Below are positions 7,982 to 16,200 of a DNA stretch of 64,000 nucleotides, piece by piece. Made by a program: the position numbers and the translations under genes. The stretch comes from Streptomyces sp. NBC_01478 (lineage in GTDB: Bacteria > Actinomycetota > Actinomycetes > Streptomycetales > Streptomycetaceae), in contig NZ_CP109444.1 of NCBI RefSeq assembly GCF_036227225.1, positions 8,413,501 to 8,477,500 of the forward strand, given 5' to 3'. The notes below the pieces were generated by a model. It was not told the DNA's origin. It worked only from the letters and a program-made list of their open reading frames with translations, and did not search any database. Numbering within the stretch: position 1 is the first letter of the stretch; each line of letters starts with the position of its first letter.

Positions 7982-9801
7982 CGATGACTGACGATCAGCA
8001 CAAGGCGGACCTGAGCAGGGTCGCCAGCCAGAACAAGTTCACCGATCTGGCTCGGGGTGTCGAGGAGCGTCCGAAAGAGAGCGGGCTCCTGGCCGGCCTC
8101 GTCTACAACCCGGTCCGCGCGGTGGTCGAGAGCACGTCGCAGGGCCAGGCCGTCCATGACTCCGTGCACGGGCCGTCCAGCGACCGTCGTACGAACTTCG
8201 AGAGCCGCCCGCTCAACGAGATGGTCGACCTCGTGGAGCGGACGAACCCGGAGGACCTGGAGTCCTCCGGCAAGGCACTGTGGGACGCGCGCGATGCGAT
8301 CAAGGCGGCGGCCGACGAGCTCAGCGGTCACATCGACAGGGTCCGGTGGGCCGGGAAGTCGGGCGACGCGTTCCGCAAGTGGGGGAGTGAACTCGTCACC
8401 CAGACGCAGAGCCTGAGCACTTTCGCCGGGGGTGCGGGCGACCAGATCACCGCCGCCGCCATGGGCCTGGCGTCCGTGCGCAGTGCTATGCCGGCTCGCG
8501 ATACGCAAGTGGAGCGGAAACACCCCGCGACGTTCACGGCGGCAGAGAAGGTCGCGAACAAGGACGAGTACACCGCGGCCGTACGTGTGGAGAAGGATCG
8601 TCAAGAGGCGATCAACCAGATGAATCGGCTGTCGTCGTACTACGTGGTGTCCAAGGACGAGCTGGCGGCTTTGAACAGTGCGGCGCCTGAGTTCACGGCC
8701 ATGCCGGATGTGGGAGTACCTGATCCTGATCCGACATGGCGGGACGGCTCTGGTGGGTCCAAATCAGGAGACAGCCAAAAGACTCGTACGGCCACTGTGC
8801 CGGGTCATCATGAAACGCTTGCAGTGGCTACGAGCAATAGCGGCAAGCACGTCGTAAGTGATGTCGTGTCGCCCGTCAAAGACGTCACCGGTCATGTGAC
8901 GCCTCCTGATGTCTCCACGCACACGAATATCGATAGCGTCGGTACATTGCCGCCAACCACCACCGTGCCTGCGACGGTCCACAACCCGCCGGTCATGGGT
9001 GCGCCTGCCCCGGGCGGTGGTCAGACCAACGCCTTCGACAATGGCTTGGGAACTCCCATGCCCAACGGCCCCCTGGGCCGGAGTATCAGTGGGGCGGGCG
9101 GGCTCAAGAACCCGACCTCCGCGCAGGGGCGAACCGGCACTTCAGACCCAAGGAACTCGAGCACGGGACGGACGGTGGGCCGTGGGCCCGCGAGTCAGAT
9201 GGGCCGCGCTACGGAGACTGGCCGGTCTCTGGCCAAAGGCACTGCCTCTGGAGCGAAGTCGTCCCCGATGGGTCGTGGTGTCACGGGTGGTACTCCGAGA
9301 GCGAGTGGTGCGGCGACTCCGCGAGCAAACGGTGGTTCGGCCACCGGCGCCGGTCGTTCGAATGGTGTGGTGGGCGGACGGCCCACCAACGGCACAGGCA
9401 ATTCGGCGAAGGGCGGGTCCAGGATTCCTCGTGGCAACGTCATCGGAGCCGAGGAAACGACCGGCTCCCGGTCCGTGCCCGGTCGGCCGGGGCAGCGTGG
9501 AGTCTTCGGAGCGCCCGATGCTGCTGCCAGGTCGGCCTCGAACGCATCGAAGGCCCGTGGCGGTACGGGCGCGTCCGAAAGTGTCACGGCGGTGCCCACC
9601 GAGCGCAAATCTGCTGCCCGAGCCGAACGCAATGGCATGACGCGCGGTGGCTCCGGACTCGTACGCGGACCTGGCAGCCAAGGGAAGCCTGGCGACAAAG
9701 AACGAGCGGACGGAGCTTCGTGCCCCGACCACCTTGTTGAGGACGAAGAGACACACTTGCCCATCCAGCCGCGGCGTGATGTGCCGCCGGCCGTCAACTG
9801 A
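7978..9801 (+). CDS. WXG-domain protein with long disordered C-terminal tail
   Basis: 607 aa from the overlapping GTG at 7978 (ATG at 7984 is the alternative). Residues about 65-185 form a helical domain with RWAGKSGDAFRKWG, a WXG turn followed by the usual GxAF-like spacing. From about residue 245 to the end the protein is Gly/Ser/Thr/Pro/Arg-rich and low in hydrophobics, rich in GRG, TGR and NG repeats, and likely disordered. There is no signal peptide, as expected for a T7SS substrate, and no membrane segment. The arrangement recalls a PPE-like or EspB-like substrate encoded next to its mycosin. The tail's role is unknown; it could bind polymers or the cell wall. Confidence 0.65.
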   Translation: MTMTDDQHKADLSRVASQNKFTDLARGVEERPKESGLLAGLVYNPVRAVVESTSQGQAVHDSVHGPSSDRRTNFESRPLNEMVDLVERTNPEDLESSGKALWDARDAIKAAADELSGHIDRVRWAGKSGDAFRKWGSELVTQTQSLSTFAGGAGDQITAAAMGLASVRSAMPARDTQVERKHPATFTAAEKVANKDEYTAAVRVEKDRQEAINQMNRLSSYYVVSKDELAALNSAAPEFTAMPDVGVPDPDPTWRDGSGGSKSGDSQKTRTATVPGHHETLAVATSNSGKHVVSDVVSPVKDVTGHVTPPDVSTHTNIDSVGTLPPTTTVPATVHNPPVMGAPAPGGGQTNAFDNGLGTPMPNGPLGRSISGAGGLKNPTSAQGRTGTSDPRNSSTGRTVGRGPASQMGRATETGRSLAKGTASGAKSSPMGRGVTGGTPRASGAATPRANGGSATGAGRSNGVVGGRPTNGTGNSAKGGSRIPRGNVIGAEETTGSRSVPGRPGQRGVFGAPDAAARSASNASKARGGTGASESVTAVPTERKSAARAERNGMTRGGSGLVRGPGSQGKPGDKERADGASCPDHLVEDEETHLPIQPRRDVPPAVN

Positions 9802-9825
9802 GCGCGAGCGAGGACAGCCAACGTC

Positions 9826-11121
9826 ATGAAGTCAGGGAACAGCCGTCCAGCCCGGAGGGCTGCGCTGCTCAGGACACGCCGCGCCGGACGAGTACGTGCC
9901 GTAGGTGCGGTCCTCGGCGCCCTGGCTGTAGTGAGCGTGGGATTCGCGCCGAATGCCGGTGCTGCCGACGCTCAGTCGAAGCAGTGGTACCTGGACGAGA
10001 TGCAGGTCCACCAGATGTGGAAGGTCAGCACCGGCAAGGGCGTAAAGGTCGCTGTCATCGACAGCGGAGTAAATCCGAATACGCCTTCGTTGAAGGGACA
10101 GGTTCTGGTCGACGAGGTGCCCAAGGCGGTCTCGTACCACTCGACGGTCGACTACGTCGGCCATGGGACAACCATGGCCGAGTTGATTGCCGGTACCGGA
10201 TCTGACGGTGGCCTGCAGGGACTGGCACCGGGCGCGAAGATCGTCCCCTATCGCGTCTCCTTCACTGGGATGAAGGCCAGTGCGGCGGAGAAGAAGAAGA
10301 CGCCTAAGCCGTGGCAGGCGATCAGGGCCGCAGCCGACACCGACGCAAAAATCATCAGCATGTCCTTCGGAGGGTTTGTCAGCCCACCGGAGGAGGAAGC
10401 GATCAAGTATGCCGCTTCAAAAGGCAAGTTGATGGTCGCCGCAGTGGGAAATGCGGGTACAGGGAAAGGTACTGGCAATATCGACTATCCCGCTGGTTAC
10501 CCTTATGTGGTCGGCATCGCGGCGGTTAATTCTTCGTTCGCCGTCACGAAGTTCTCTTCGTACGGAAACTACGTCGACCTCGTGGCACCCGGTGATGGAT
10601 TTCCGGGATGGTGCGATACCACTTTCCGCTCTTACTGCGACAAGGCCGGCACGAGTCCCGCGACCGCGATCGCCGCAGCCTCCGCCGCCCTCATCTGGTC
10701 CGCCCACCCCAACTGGACGGTCAACCAGGTCACCCGCTCCCTGATCGACACGGCGAGCCGGACGTGGGCGGAGAACGACCCGAGCAAGTACGCCGGTTAC
10801 GGGTTTGTCCGTCCCCGCGAGGTGTTGGAGAACGCCAAGTACGACGCGGGCGCCGCCAACGTCGACCCGCTCGCGAAGGAGAACGGCGGCAACCTGCTGG
10901 CCAAGTCGGCGAGTTCCTCCTCGGCAACGTCGAATCCGTCCGCGTCGGCCACGTCAGAGGCCCGGCAAAAGACTTCTACCGGCGGCACTTCCGCAGCGGG
11001 ATCAAGCGCGGAGTCGTCCAACAACAGCAACACACTCTGGATCGCCCTCGGTGGCGCCGCCGCCGTGCTCGTCATCGGCGGGGCCGGCGTGGCCGTAATG
11101 CGCGCACGGCGAGCCAGGTAA
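9826..11121 (+). CDS. mycP: Type VII secretion-associated serine protease mycosin
   Basis: 431 aa subtilisin-family (S8) protease. It has an N-terminal signal peptide (basic run, then hydrophobic residues about 26-47). The catalytic Asp79 lies in VAVIDSGVNPN, His113 in VGHGTTMA, the oxyanion Asn209 in AVGNAG and Ser277 in AGTSPAT. A Ser/Thr-rich linker and a C-terminal membrane helix (LWIALGGAAAVLVIGGAGV) end in Arg residues. This is the mycosin layout: the protease sits outside, held in the membrane. Mycosins process or stabilise T7SS components. Pro follows the Ser where GTSFAA or GTSMAA is usual. It lies between the substrate-like gene and the esx pair. Confidence 0.92.
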   Translation: MKSGNSRPARRAALLRTRRAGRVRAVGAVLGALAVVSVGFAPNAGAADAQSKQWYLDEMQVHQMWKVSTGKGVKVAVIDSGVNPNTPSLKGQVLVDEVPKAVSYHSTVDYVGHGTTMAELIAGTGSDGGLQGLAPGAKIVPYRVSFTGMKASAAEKKKTPKPWQAIRAAADTDAKIISMSFGGFVSPPEEEAIKYAASKGKLMVAAVGNAGTGKGTGNIDYPAGYPYVVGIAAVNSSFAVTKFSSYGNYVDLVAPGDGFPGWCDTTFRSYCDKAGTSPATAIAAASAALIWSAHPNWTVNQVTRSLIDTASRTWAENDPSKYAGYGFVRPREVLENAKYDAGAANVDPLAKENGGNLLAKSASSSSATSNPSASATSEARQKTSTGGTSAAGSSAESSNNSNTLWIALGGAAAVLVIGGAGVAVMRARRAR

Positions 11122-11175
11122 CCGGGATATCCACGCAGACCGCGATTCGGTCAACACAAGAAGGGTGAGCTGACC

Positions 11176-11523
11176 ATGTCCAACAAGCAGAAGCTCGAAG
11201 ATGCCGCAGTAGTCGATATTCAGAAGCAGATGCTCGACAAGTACGACGGCATCGCCAAGCGCGTGCACGGGCTCCAGGGTGTGATCGACGGGCTCGAAGG
11301 TCAGTGGCACGGTATTGGTCGTGCCGCGTTCGACAAGAAGCAGTACGAGATCAATGAGTCGCTGCAGAAGATCGGCACCATTCTCGGTGACGTCATCGAG
11401 GCGATGACCGCGACGCGGAACATCAAGGACAGCAAGGAAGACGAAGTCCGCGCGGCGGTCAACAAGATCGACCTCCAGGACGGCGCCCCGACCGTGCCCT
11501 CGTCCTCGCTGAGTTCCTACTGA
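11176..11523 (+). CDS. WXG100 family T7SS protein (EsxA-like)
   Basis: 115 aa. It shows the WXG100 helix-turn-helix: first helix KMLDKYDGIAKRVHGLQGVI, turn QWHGIGRAAF (W-H-G), second helix KKQYEINESLQKIG. The short acidic tail lacks a clear Yxxx[D/E] secretion signal after the second helix. No signal peptide. It is probably the heterodimer partner of the following 99-aa WXG100 protein, exported by the EccC-driven machine. A ribosome site (AAGGGTGAG) precedes the ATG. Confidence 0.88.
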   Translation: MSNKQKLEDAAVVDIQKQMLDKYDGIAKRVHGLQGVIDGLEGQWHGIGRAAFDKKQYEINESLQKIGTILGDVIEAMTATRNIKDSKEDEVRAAVNKIDLQDGAPTVPSSSLSSY

Positions 11524-11620
11524 GAGTTCCTGCCGAGTTCTTGCTGAGCTTCTATTGAGCTCTTCTTGAACTCCCACTCAGTTCCCACAGCCCCATACGA
11601 GCGAGACGAGGTACACACGC

Positions 11621-11920
11621 ATGAGCCGTAACTCCGACGGCCTTTCCGTCACTTATGACGGGCTTGACTTCGCGGCCACCAAGATCGGCAACGAGGCGAA
11701 GCAACTGGAGCAGGACCTTCAGGAGCTTCGCGCGCTGGTCGTGAAGAGCCTGCAGTACTGGGAGGGTGACGCGCAGAACACCTTCAACGAGAAGCTGCAC
11801 CGCTGGGACAAGGAAGCAAACGACATCCACACCGCGCTGACCGGCATCGGCCACGTCGTGTACACGTCGGGCGGTACCTACATGGAAGGCGACAAGAAGG
11901 CCGCCAGCTACTTCCAGTAG
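11621..11920 (+). CDS. WXG100 family T7SS protein (EsxB-like)
   Basis: 99 aa with turn YWEGDAQNTF (W-E-G) between two helices. Near the C-terminus a tyrosine motif YMEGD matches the Yxxx[D/E] T7SS export signal, which suggests this member carries the signal recognised by EccC. It lies 97 bp after its partner and just before a strong terminator, ending the transcription unit. It terminates with TAG, so amber is used as a real stop in this region. Confidence 0.9.
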   Translation: MSRNSDGLSVTYDGLDFAATKIGNEAKQLEQDLQELRALVVKSLQYWEGDAQNTFNEKLHRWDKEANDIHTALTGIGHVVYTSGGTYMEGDKKAASYFQ

Positions 11921-11943
11921 GCGGGACGAGGATCGTAGAAGGC

Positions 11944-11980
11944 AGCGGGGTGGACGCGCGCGGGAGGCGTCCACCCCGCT
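11944..11980 (+). terminator. Hairpin terminator after the esx pair
   Basis: A 14-bp perfect stem (agcggggtggacgc with its complement) closes a 9-base loop 24 bp after the stop. There is no T-tract, as is usual in Streptomyces. Confidence 0.8.
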
Positions 11981-12019
11981 GTCGTACCGAGCCATGGGCG
12001 AGAACGAGAAGATGGGCGC

Positions 12020-12355
12020 ATGCCCATGCACGTGGCCATGCCGGATGCAACGCCCACGCCGAAACGCGGACGTCCTACGGCCGCGACACGGCCGACCGGC
12101 AGGATCGACCCCTACACGATCGTCACCCGGCTCGACAGCCATCTCCCCGCCCACACCCCGGTCCGCTCCCCGAGCGGACGGTGCTCGCGCTCGTCGTAGC
12201 GCTGGCCGAGACGCTCGCTGTGGTGCACGGGCAGGAGTTGACGCATGCGGGTGTGTCCCGCTGCCGTGCTGCTCGCTGTCGACGGGCCTCGGCTCGGGTG
12301 GAACCGTGTCTTTCTCCTGCACGACAGCAAGGTCATCACGTTCACCACGTTCTGA
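12020..12355 (+). pseudogene. Remnant of a Ser/Thr protein kinase-like gene
   Basis: Fragments are readable in alternating frames. An N-terminal piece (about 12020-12160) reads RIDPYTIVTRLDSHLPAHTP, like the start of Streptomyces kinases. A second piece (about 12173-12280) reads VALAETLAVVHGQELTHAG then PAAVLLAVDGPRL, which aligns with the catalytic-loop region (LAxxHxxGxxHRDLKPxNVLL) but without the HRD signature. A tail NRVFLLHDSKVITF ends at a TGA at 12353, like the last strand of a repeat propeller. Most of the N-lobe and the whole C-lobe are missing. The stop overlaps the end of the convergent pseudogene. The kinase origin is my inference from pattern, not from a search. Confidence 0.5.
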
Positions 12356-12510
12356 AAGCCTCCGTGGACGGCGAGCGAAGGCGCTGGGCGTAGGGGCCGA
12401 AGGCGGCTTCCAGGTGGTAGAGCGCCCCGTCGCCGTAGGAGTCGCCGCCGAGTACGCAGCTCTCCAGCGGGGTCGAGCCGGACGCCTTGGTCTCCTCGGC
12501 AGACGATGCC

Positions 12511-12576
12511 CTCGTCCTCGGACACGCCGAGGCCACGGCAGGCACCTGCCGTGGCCTCGGCGTGTCCGAGGACGAG
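12511..12576. repeat. 66-bp perfect palindrome (32-bp arms, 2-base spacer)
   Basis: Left arm 12511-12542 is the exact reverse complement of right arm 12545-12576; the spacer is ca. It sits inside the broken membrane-protein frame, about 155 bp from the kinase remnant. On the minus strand the frame stays open through it, but the encoded Ser/Pro/Arg string looks unlike its surroundings. Confidence 0.9.
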
Positions 12577-12842
12577 GAGTGCTCCGGCGCGGACGCGAGC
12601 GCGGGGATGCGGCCGCCGAACTCGGCCTCGCACGACCGGCGTTCGGTCGCCTTCCGGGCGGTGGCCGCCGCGAGTTCCGCGACGGCGTGGGCCCCGGTGT
12701 CGTTGTCGTGGGACTCGCCGCCCGCTGTCGACACGACGAGCGAGGCGGGCCTGTCGGTGCAGGACACCACCACCGCGGTGTTGCGCCGGTCCGAGTAGCC
12801 GAACCAGCCGCCGCCGAGCGCCACCGGCAGGATGTCCGCCAA

Positions 12843-12866
12843 CTAGGTGTGCAGCTAGGTGTGCAG
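12843..12866. repeat. 12-bp perfect tandem duplication
   Basis: The unit ctaggtgtgcag occurs twice head to tail. On the minus strand it encodes L-H-T-stop twice, creating two of the three ambers in the pseudogene. It is in frame, so it would have added four codons to a working gene. Confidence 0.9.
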
Positions 12867-13219
12867 CATGTCGAACATGTCGAAACGGGACGTGGACCCT
12901 ACGACGTCCTCGGCGACCAGCCCGACGGCCACCCGCAGATCGGCGACCTGGCAGGTGTCGAAGCCTTCGTCGTCGAACCCGTTGTACCGATCGCGGGACA
13001 ACCCGGCGTCGATGTCGAGTGAGGTGAAGCCGGCCGACTCCTCGTAGGGGATCAGCCCGTCGCAGTACGTCGCCAGCTTGTCCGCGTAGCGCTACCCCTT
13101 GCCGGTGTCGCTCCACCGGTACCAGCCGTACCCCGCCGAGACGACGAGCGCCACCGGCAGCGTGACACCGAGGACGGTCCGCCGCAGAGCCTTCCGCGCC
13201 GCTCCCGCCCTCGGCTTCG

Positions 13220-16200
13220 TCACTCCGTCATGTCCGGGACCTGGCCGATCTGGACCAGCGGCTTGCCGCGCTTCCGGGACACGAACACGCCCCGCCCGGC
13301 GGGCATCGGCCGCGGCCGTACGCCGCCCAGGAGGTCGCCCTCGGCCGGGTCGCCCGCCAACACCACGCCCTGGGCGCCGAGTTCCTTCATCCGCTGCATG
13401 AAGGACTCGTAACCGGCCCGCCCCGCACCGGCCGTGGAGCGGGCGATGACGAAGCGCACACCCACGTCCCGGGCGAACGGCAGGAGTTCCGTCAGGCCCG
13501 ACAGCGGGTTGCCGCTCGACGTGGACACCAGGTCGTAGTCGTCGATGATCACGAACACCTGCGGGCCCCGCCACCAACTCCGGTCCCGGAGCTGCTGCGG
13601 TGTGACGTCGGACGTCGGTGTCCGGCGCTGCATCAGATCGGCCAGCGCGTCCATGTGGTGCTGCATCTGGTTCGACATGGGGATGTACTCGGCCAGGTGC
13701 GAGGTCGGGGTCACGCCCAGCAGGGAACGCCGGTTGTCGACCACGAAGAGCTTGCACGCGCTGCCGTCGTAGCGCTCGGTGAGGCGCTTGATGATGAGCT
13801 TGAGCAGGTTCGACTTGCCGGACTCGCTCTCGCCGAAGACCAGGAAGAACGGGTCCTGGTCGAAGTCGACGAACACCGGCTCCAGGTTGTCCTCGTCGAG
13901 CGCGAAGGAGACGCCCCGGTTCGGGAAGCGGTCGCCCGGGGGCAGTTGGGCAGCCGCGAACTCCCTTGGCAGCAGGCGGACTTCGGGCGCTCCGGGCTCC
14001 TGCCAGTGGCGGGCCACCTCGGCCGCGAGAGCCGTCGTAGCCTCCGCGAGGTCCGTGTCGGAGGACAGGCCGTCGATGCGCGGGACGGCCGCCATGAAGT
14101 GCTGTTTCTGCGGGGTCTGGCCCCGACCGGGCACGCCCGTGGGCACGTTGGCGGCGGCCTTGCGGTCGAACTCCGAGTCCATCGGGTCGCCGAGCCGCAG
14201 CTCCAGCCGGTTCATCAGGTGGTCCTTCATGTTCGCGCGGACCTCCATGGAGCGCGACGCCGTGAGGATCACATGGATGCCGTAACCGAGGCCGCGGGCC
14301 GCGATGTCCAGCACCAGCGGCTCCAACGCCTCATAGTCCGTGCGGAAGTTGCCCCAGCCGTCGATGACGAGGAAGACGTCGCCCCAGGGCTGGTCGGTCA
14401 CCGAGATGTCGCCCCGCGCGCGGCGGGCGCGGAACTCCGCGATCGAGGAGATGCCGACCGTACGGAAGTACTCCTCGCGGCGGGTCATCACGCCGTAGAC
14501 CTCGGCCGCCGTGCGCCGGACCTTCTCGGGGTCGAGACGGGAGGCGACCCCGCCCACGTGCGGCAGACCGGCCACCGCCGACAGGCCGCCACCGCCGAAG
14601 TCCAGTGCGTAGAACTGCACTTCGTGCGGGGTGTGGGTGAGCGCGAACGACGCGATCAGGGAGCGCAGCAGCGTCGACTTGCCGGACTGCGGGCCACCCA
14701 GGATCTGCATATGGCCGGCCGCGCCACCGAAGTCGGTCCACAGCGGATCGCGCCGCTGCTCGTACGGCTTGTCGACCAGGCCGACCGGGACGATGAGCCG
14801 GCCCGCGCCCTCGTAGCCAGGCTGCGTCATGCCGCGCCCCGGTACGGCGGCGAGGCCGGGCAGCAGGGAGTCGAGCGACGGCGGGCTGTCCAGCGGGGGC
14901 AGCCACACCTGGTGGGCGGCCGGACCCTGCGCCTCAAGGCGCCGCACGATCACGTCGAGCACGGTGTCGGCGAGCGCGTCGTCCTTCTCCTCGGCCGCCG
15001 CGCCCTCCCGCCGCTGTCGCGGCACGGGCGCGTACTGCACCGGCACCTGCGCCGCCGTGAACAGCACCGGCCTGCGGTCCACCGGGAGCGGCCCGCCGAG
15101 CGCGGCGGACTGCTGCGAACTCGTGCGGTACACCCCGGAGACGTACGCCGCCTTGAAGCGGACCATCTCGTCGGTGCCGTACTTCAGGAAGCCGGAGCCC
15201 GGCACGTTCGGCAGCTCGTACGCGTCCGGCACCCCGAGCGCCGCCCGCGACTCGGCCGCCGAGAACGTACGCAGACCGATCCGGTACGACAGGTAGGTCT
15301 CCAGGCCGCGCAGCCGGCCCTCCTCCAAGCGCTGCGAGGCCAGCAGCAGATGCACGCCCAGCGAACGGCCGATACGGCCGATCTGCACGAACATCTCGAT
15401 GAAGTCCGGCTTGGCGGTGAGGAGTTCGCTGAACTCGTCGATCACCAGGACGAGCGAGGGGACGGGCTGCAAGGGGGCGCCCGCCGCCCGCGCCTTCTCG
15501 TAGTCGTGGATGTTCGCGTAGTTGCCCGCGTCGCGGAGCATCTCCTGGCGGCGGTTCAACTCGCCGCGGATCGAGTCACCCATACGGTCGACGAGGGTCA
15601 GGTCGTCGGCCAGGTTGGTGATCACGGCCGCCACGTGAGGCATCTGCGCCATGCCGGCGAAGGTCGCACCGCCCTTGAAGTCCGCGAGGACGAAGTTCAG
15701 CGTCTCCGAGGAGTGCGTCACCGCGAGGCCGAGGACCAGCGTGCGCAGCAGCTCCGACTTGCCGGAACCGGTCGCGCCGACACACAGCCCGTGCGGACCC
15801 ATGCCCTCCTGGGCCGCCTCCTTGAGGTCGAGCATCACGGGCCGGCCGTCCTCACCGAGCCCGATCGGCACCCGCAGCCGCTCGGCCGTCGAGCGCGGGC
15901 GCCAGGTCCGCTTCGGGTCGACGGAGGCCGCGTCGCCCAGGTTCAGCAGATCCGTGAACTCCAGGTTGGCGAGCAGTGGTTCGTCGTCGTCACCGCCCGA
16001 CACCATGCGCAGCGGCGCCAGTTGGCGCGCCAGCGCCTCGGCGGCCTCGTACGACAGCACGTCCGGCGTGCCTTCGTAGACCATGCCGTGGCCCGACTCC
16101 AGGCGGAGTTCCTTCGGGTGGACGACGATCGAGAGGTCACCGCGTCCGCTGTTGAGGTCGCCGGGCACGACCTCGACGATCGTCACCCCCTGGAGGCCCT

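Larger units (their letters stand above)
12342..13223 (-). pseudogene. Membrane-anchored T7SS-linked protein, three in-frame ambers
   Basis: The GTG at 13223 overlaps the eccC stop (GTGA), so this was coupled to eccC. Frame: a basic start, one membrane helix (VLGVTLPVALVVSAGYGWY), then an outside domain with several Cys (LATYCDG, FDTCQVADLR, VVVSCTDRPASL, RRSCEAEFGG, LESCVLGGDS). One frame runs to 12342 interrupted only by TAG at codon 44 (13092-13094), codon 123 (12855-12857) and codon 127 (12843-12845). It also contains a 12-bp tandem duplication and a 66-bp palindrome. Family unknown to me. Otherwise intact composition suggests recent decay or base-call errors. Confidence 0.65.

Noticed and set aside
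12112..13116. 334-residue minus-strand frame across the decayed patch
   Set aside because: Arg/His-rich shadow; the frame with membrane helix and Cys pattern is the one coupled to eccC.
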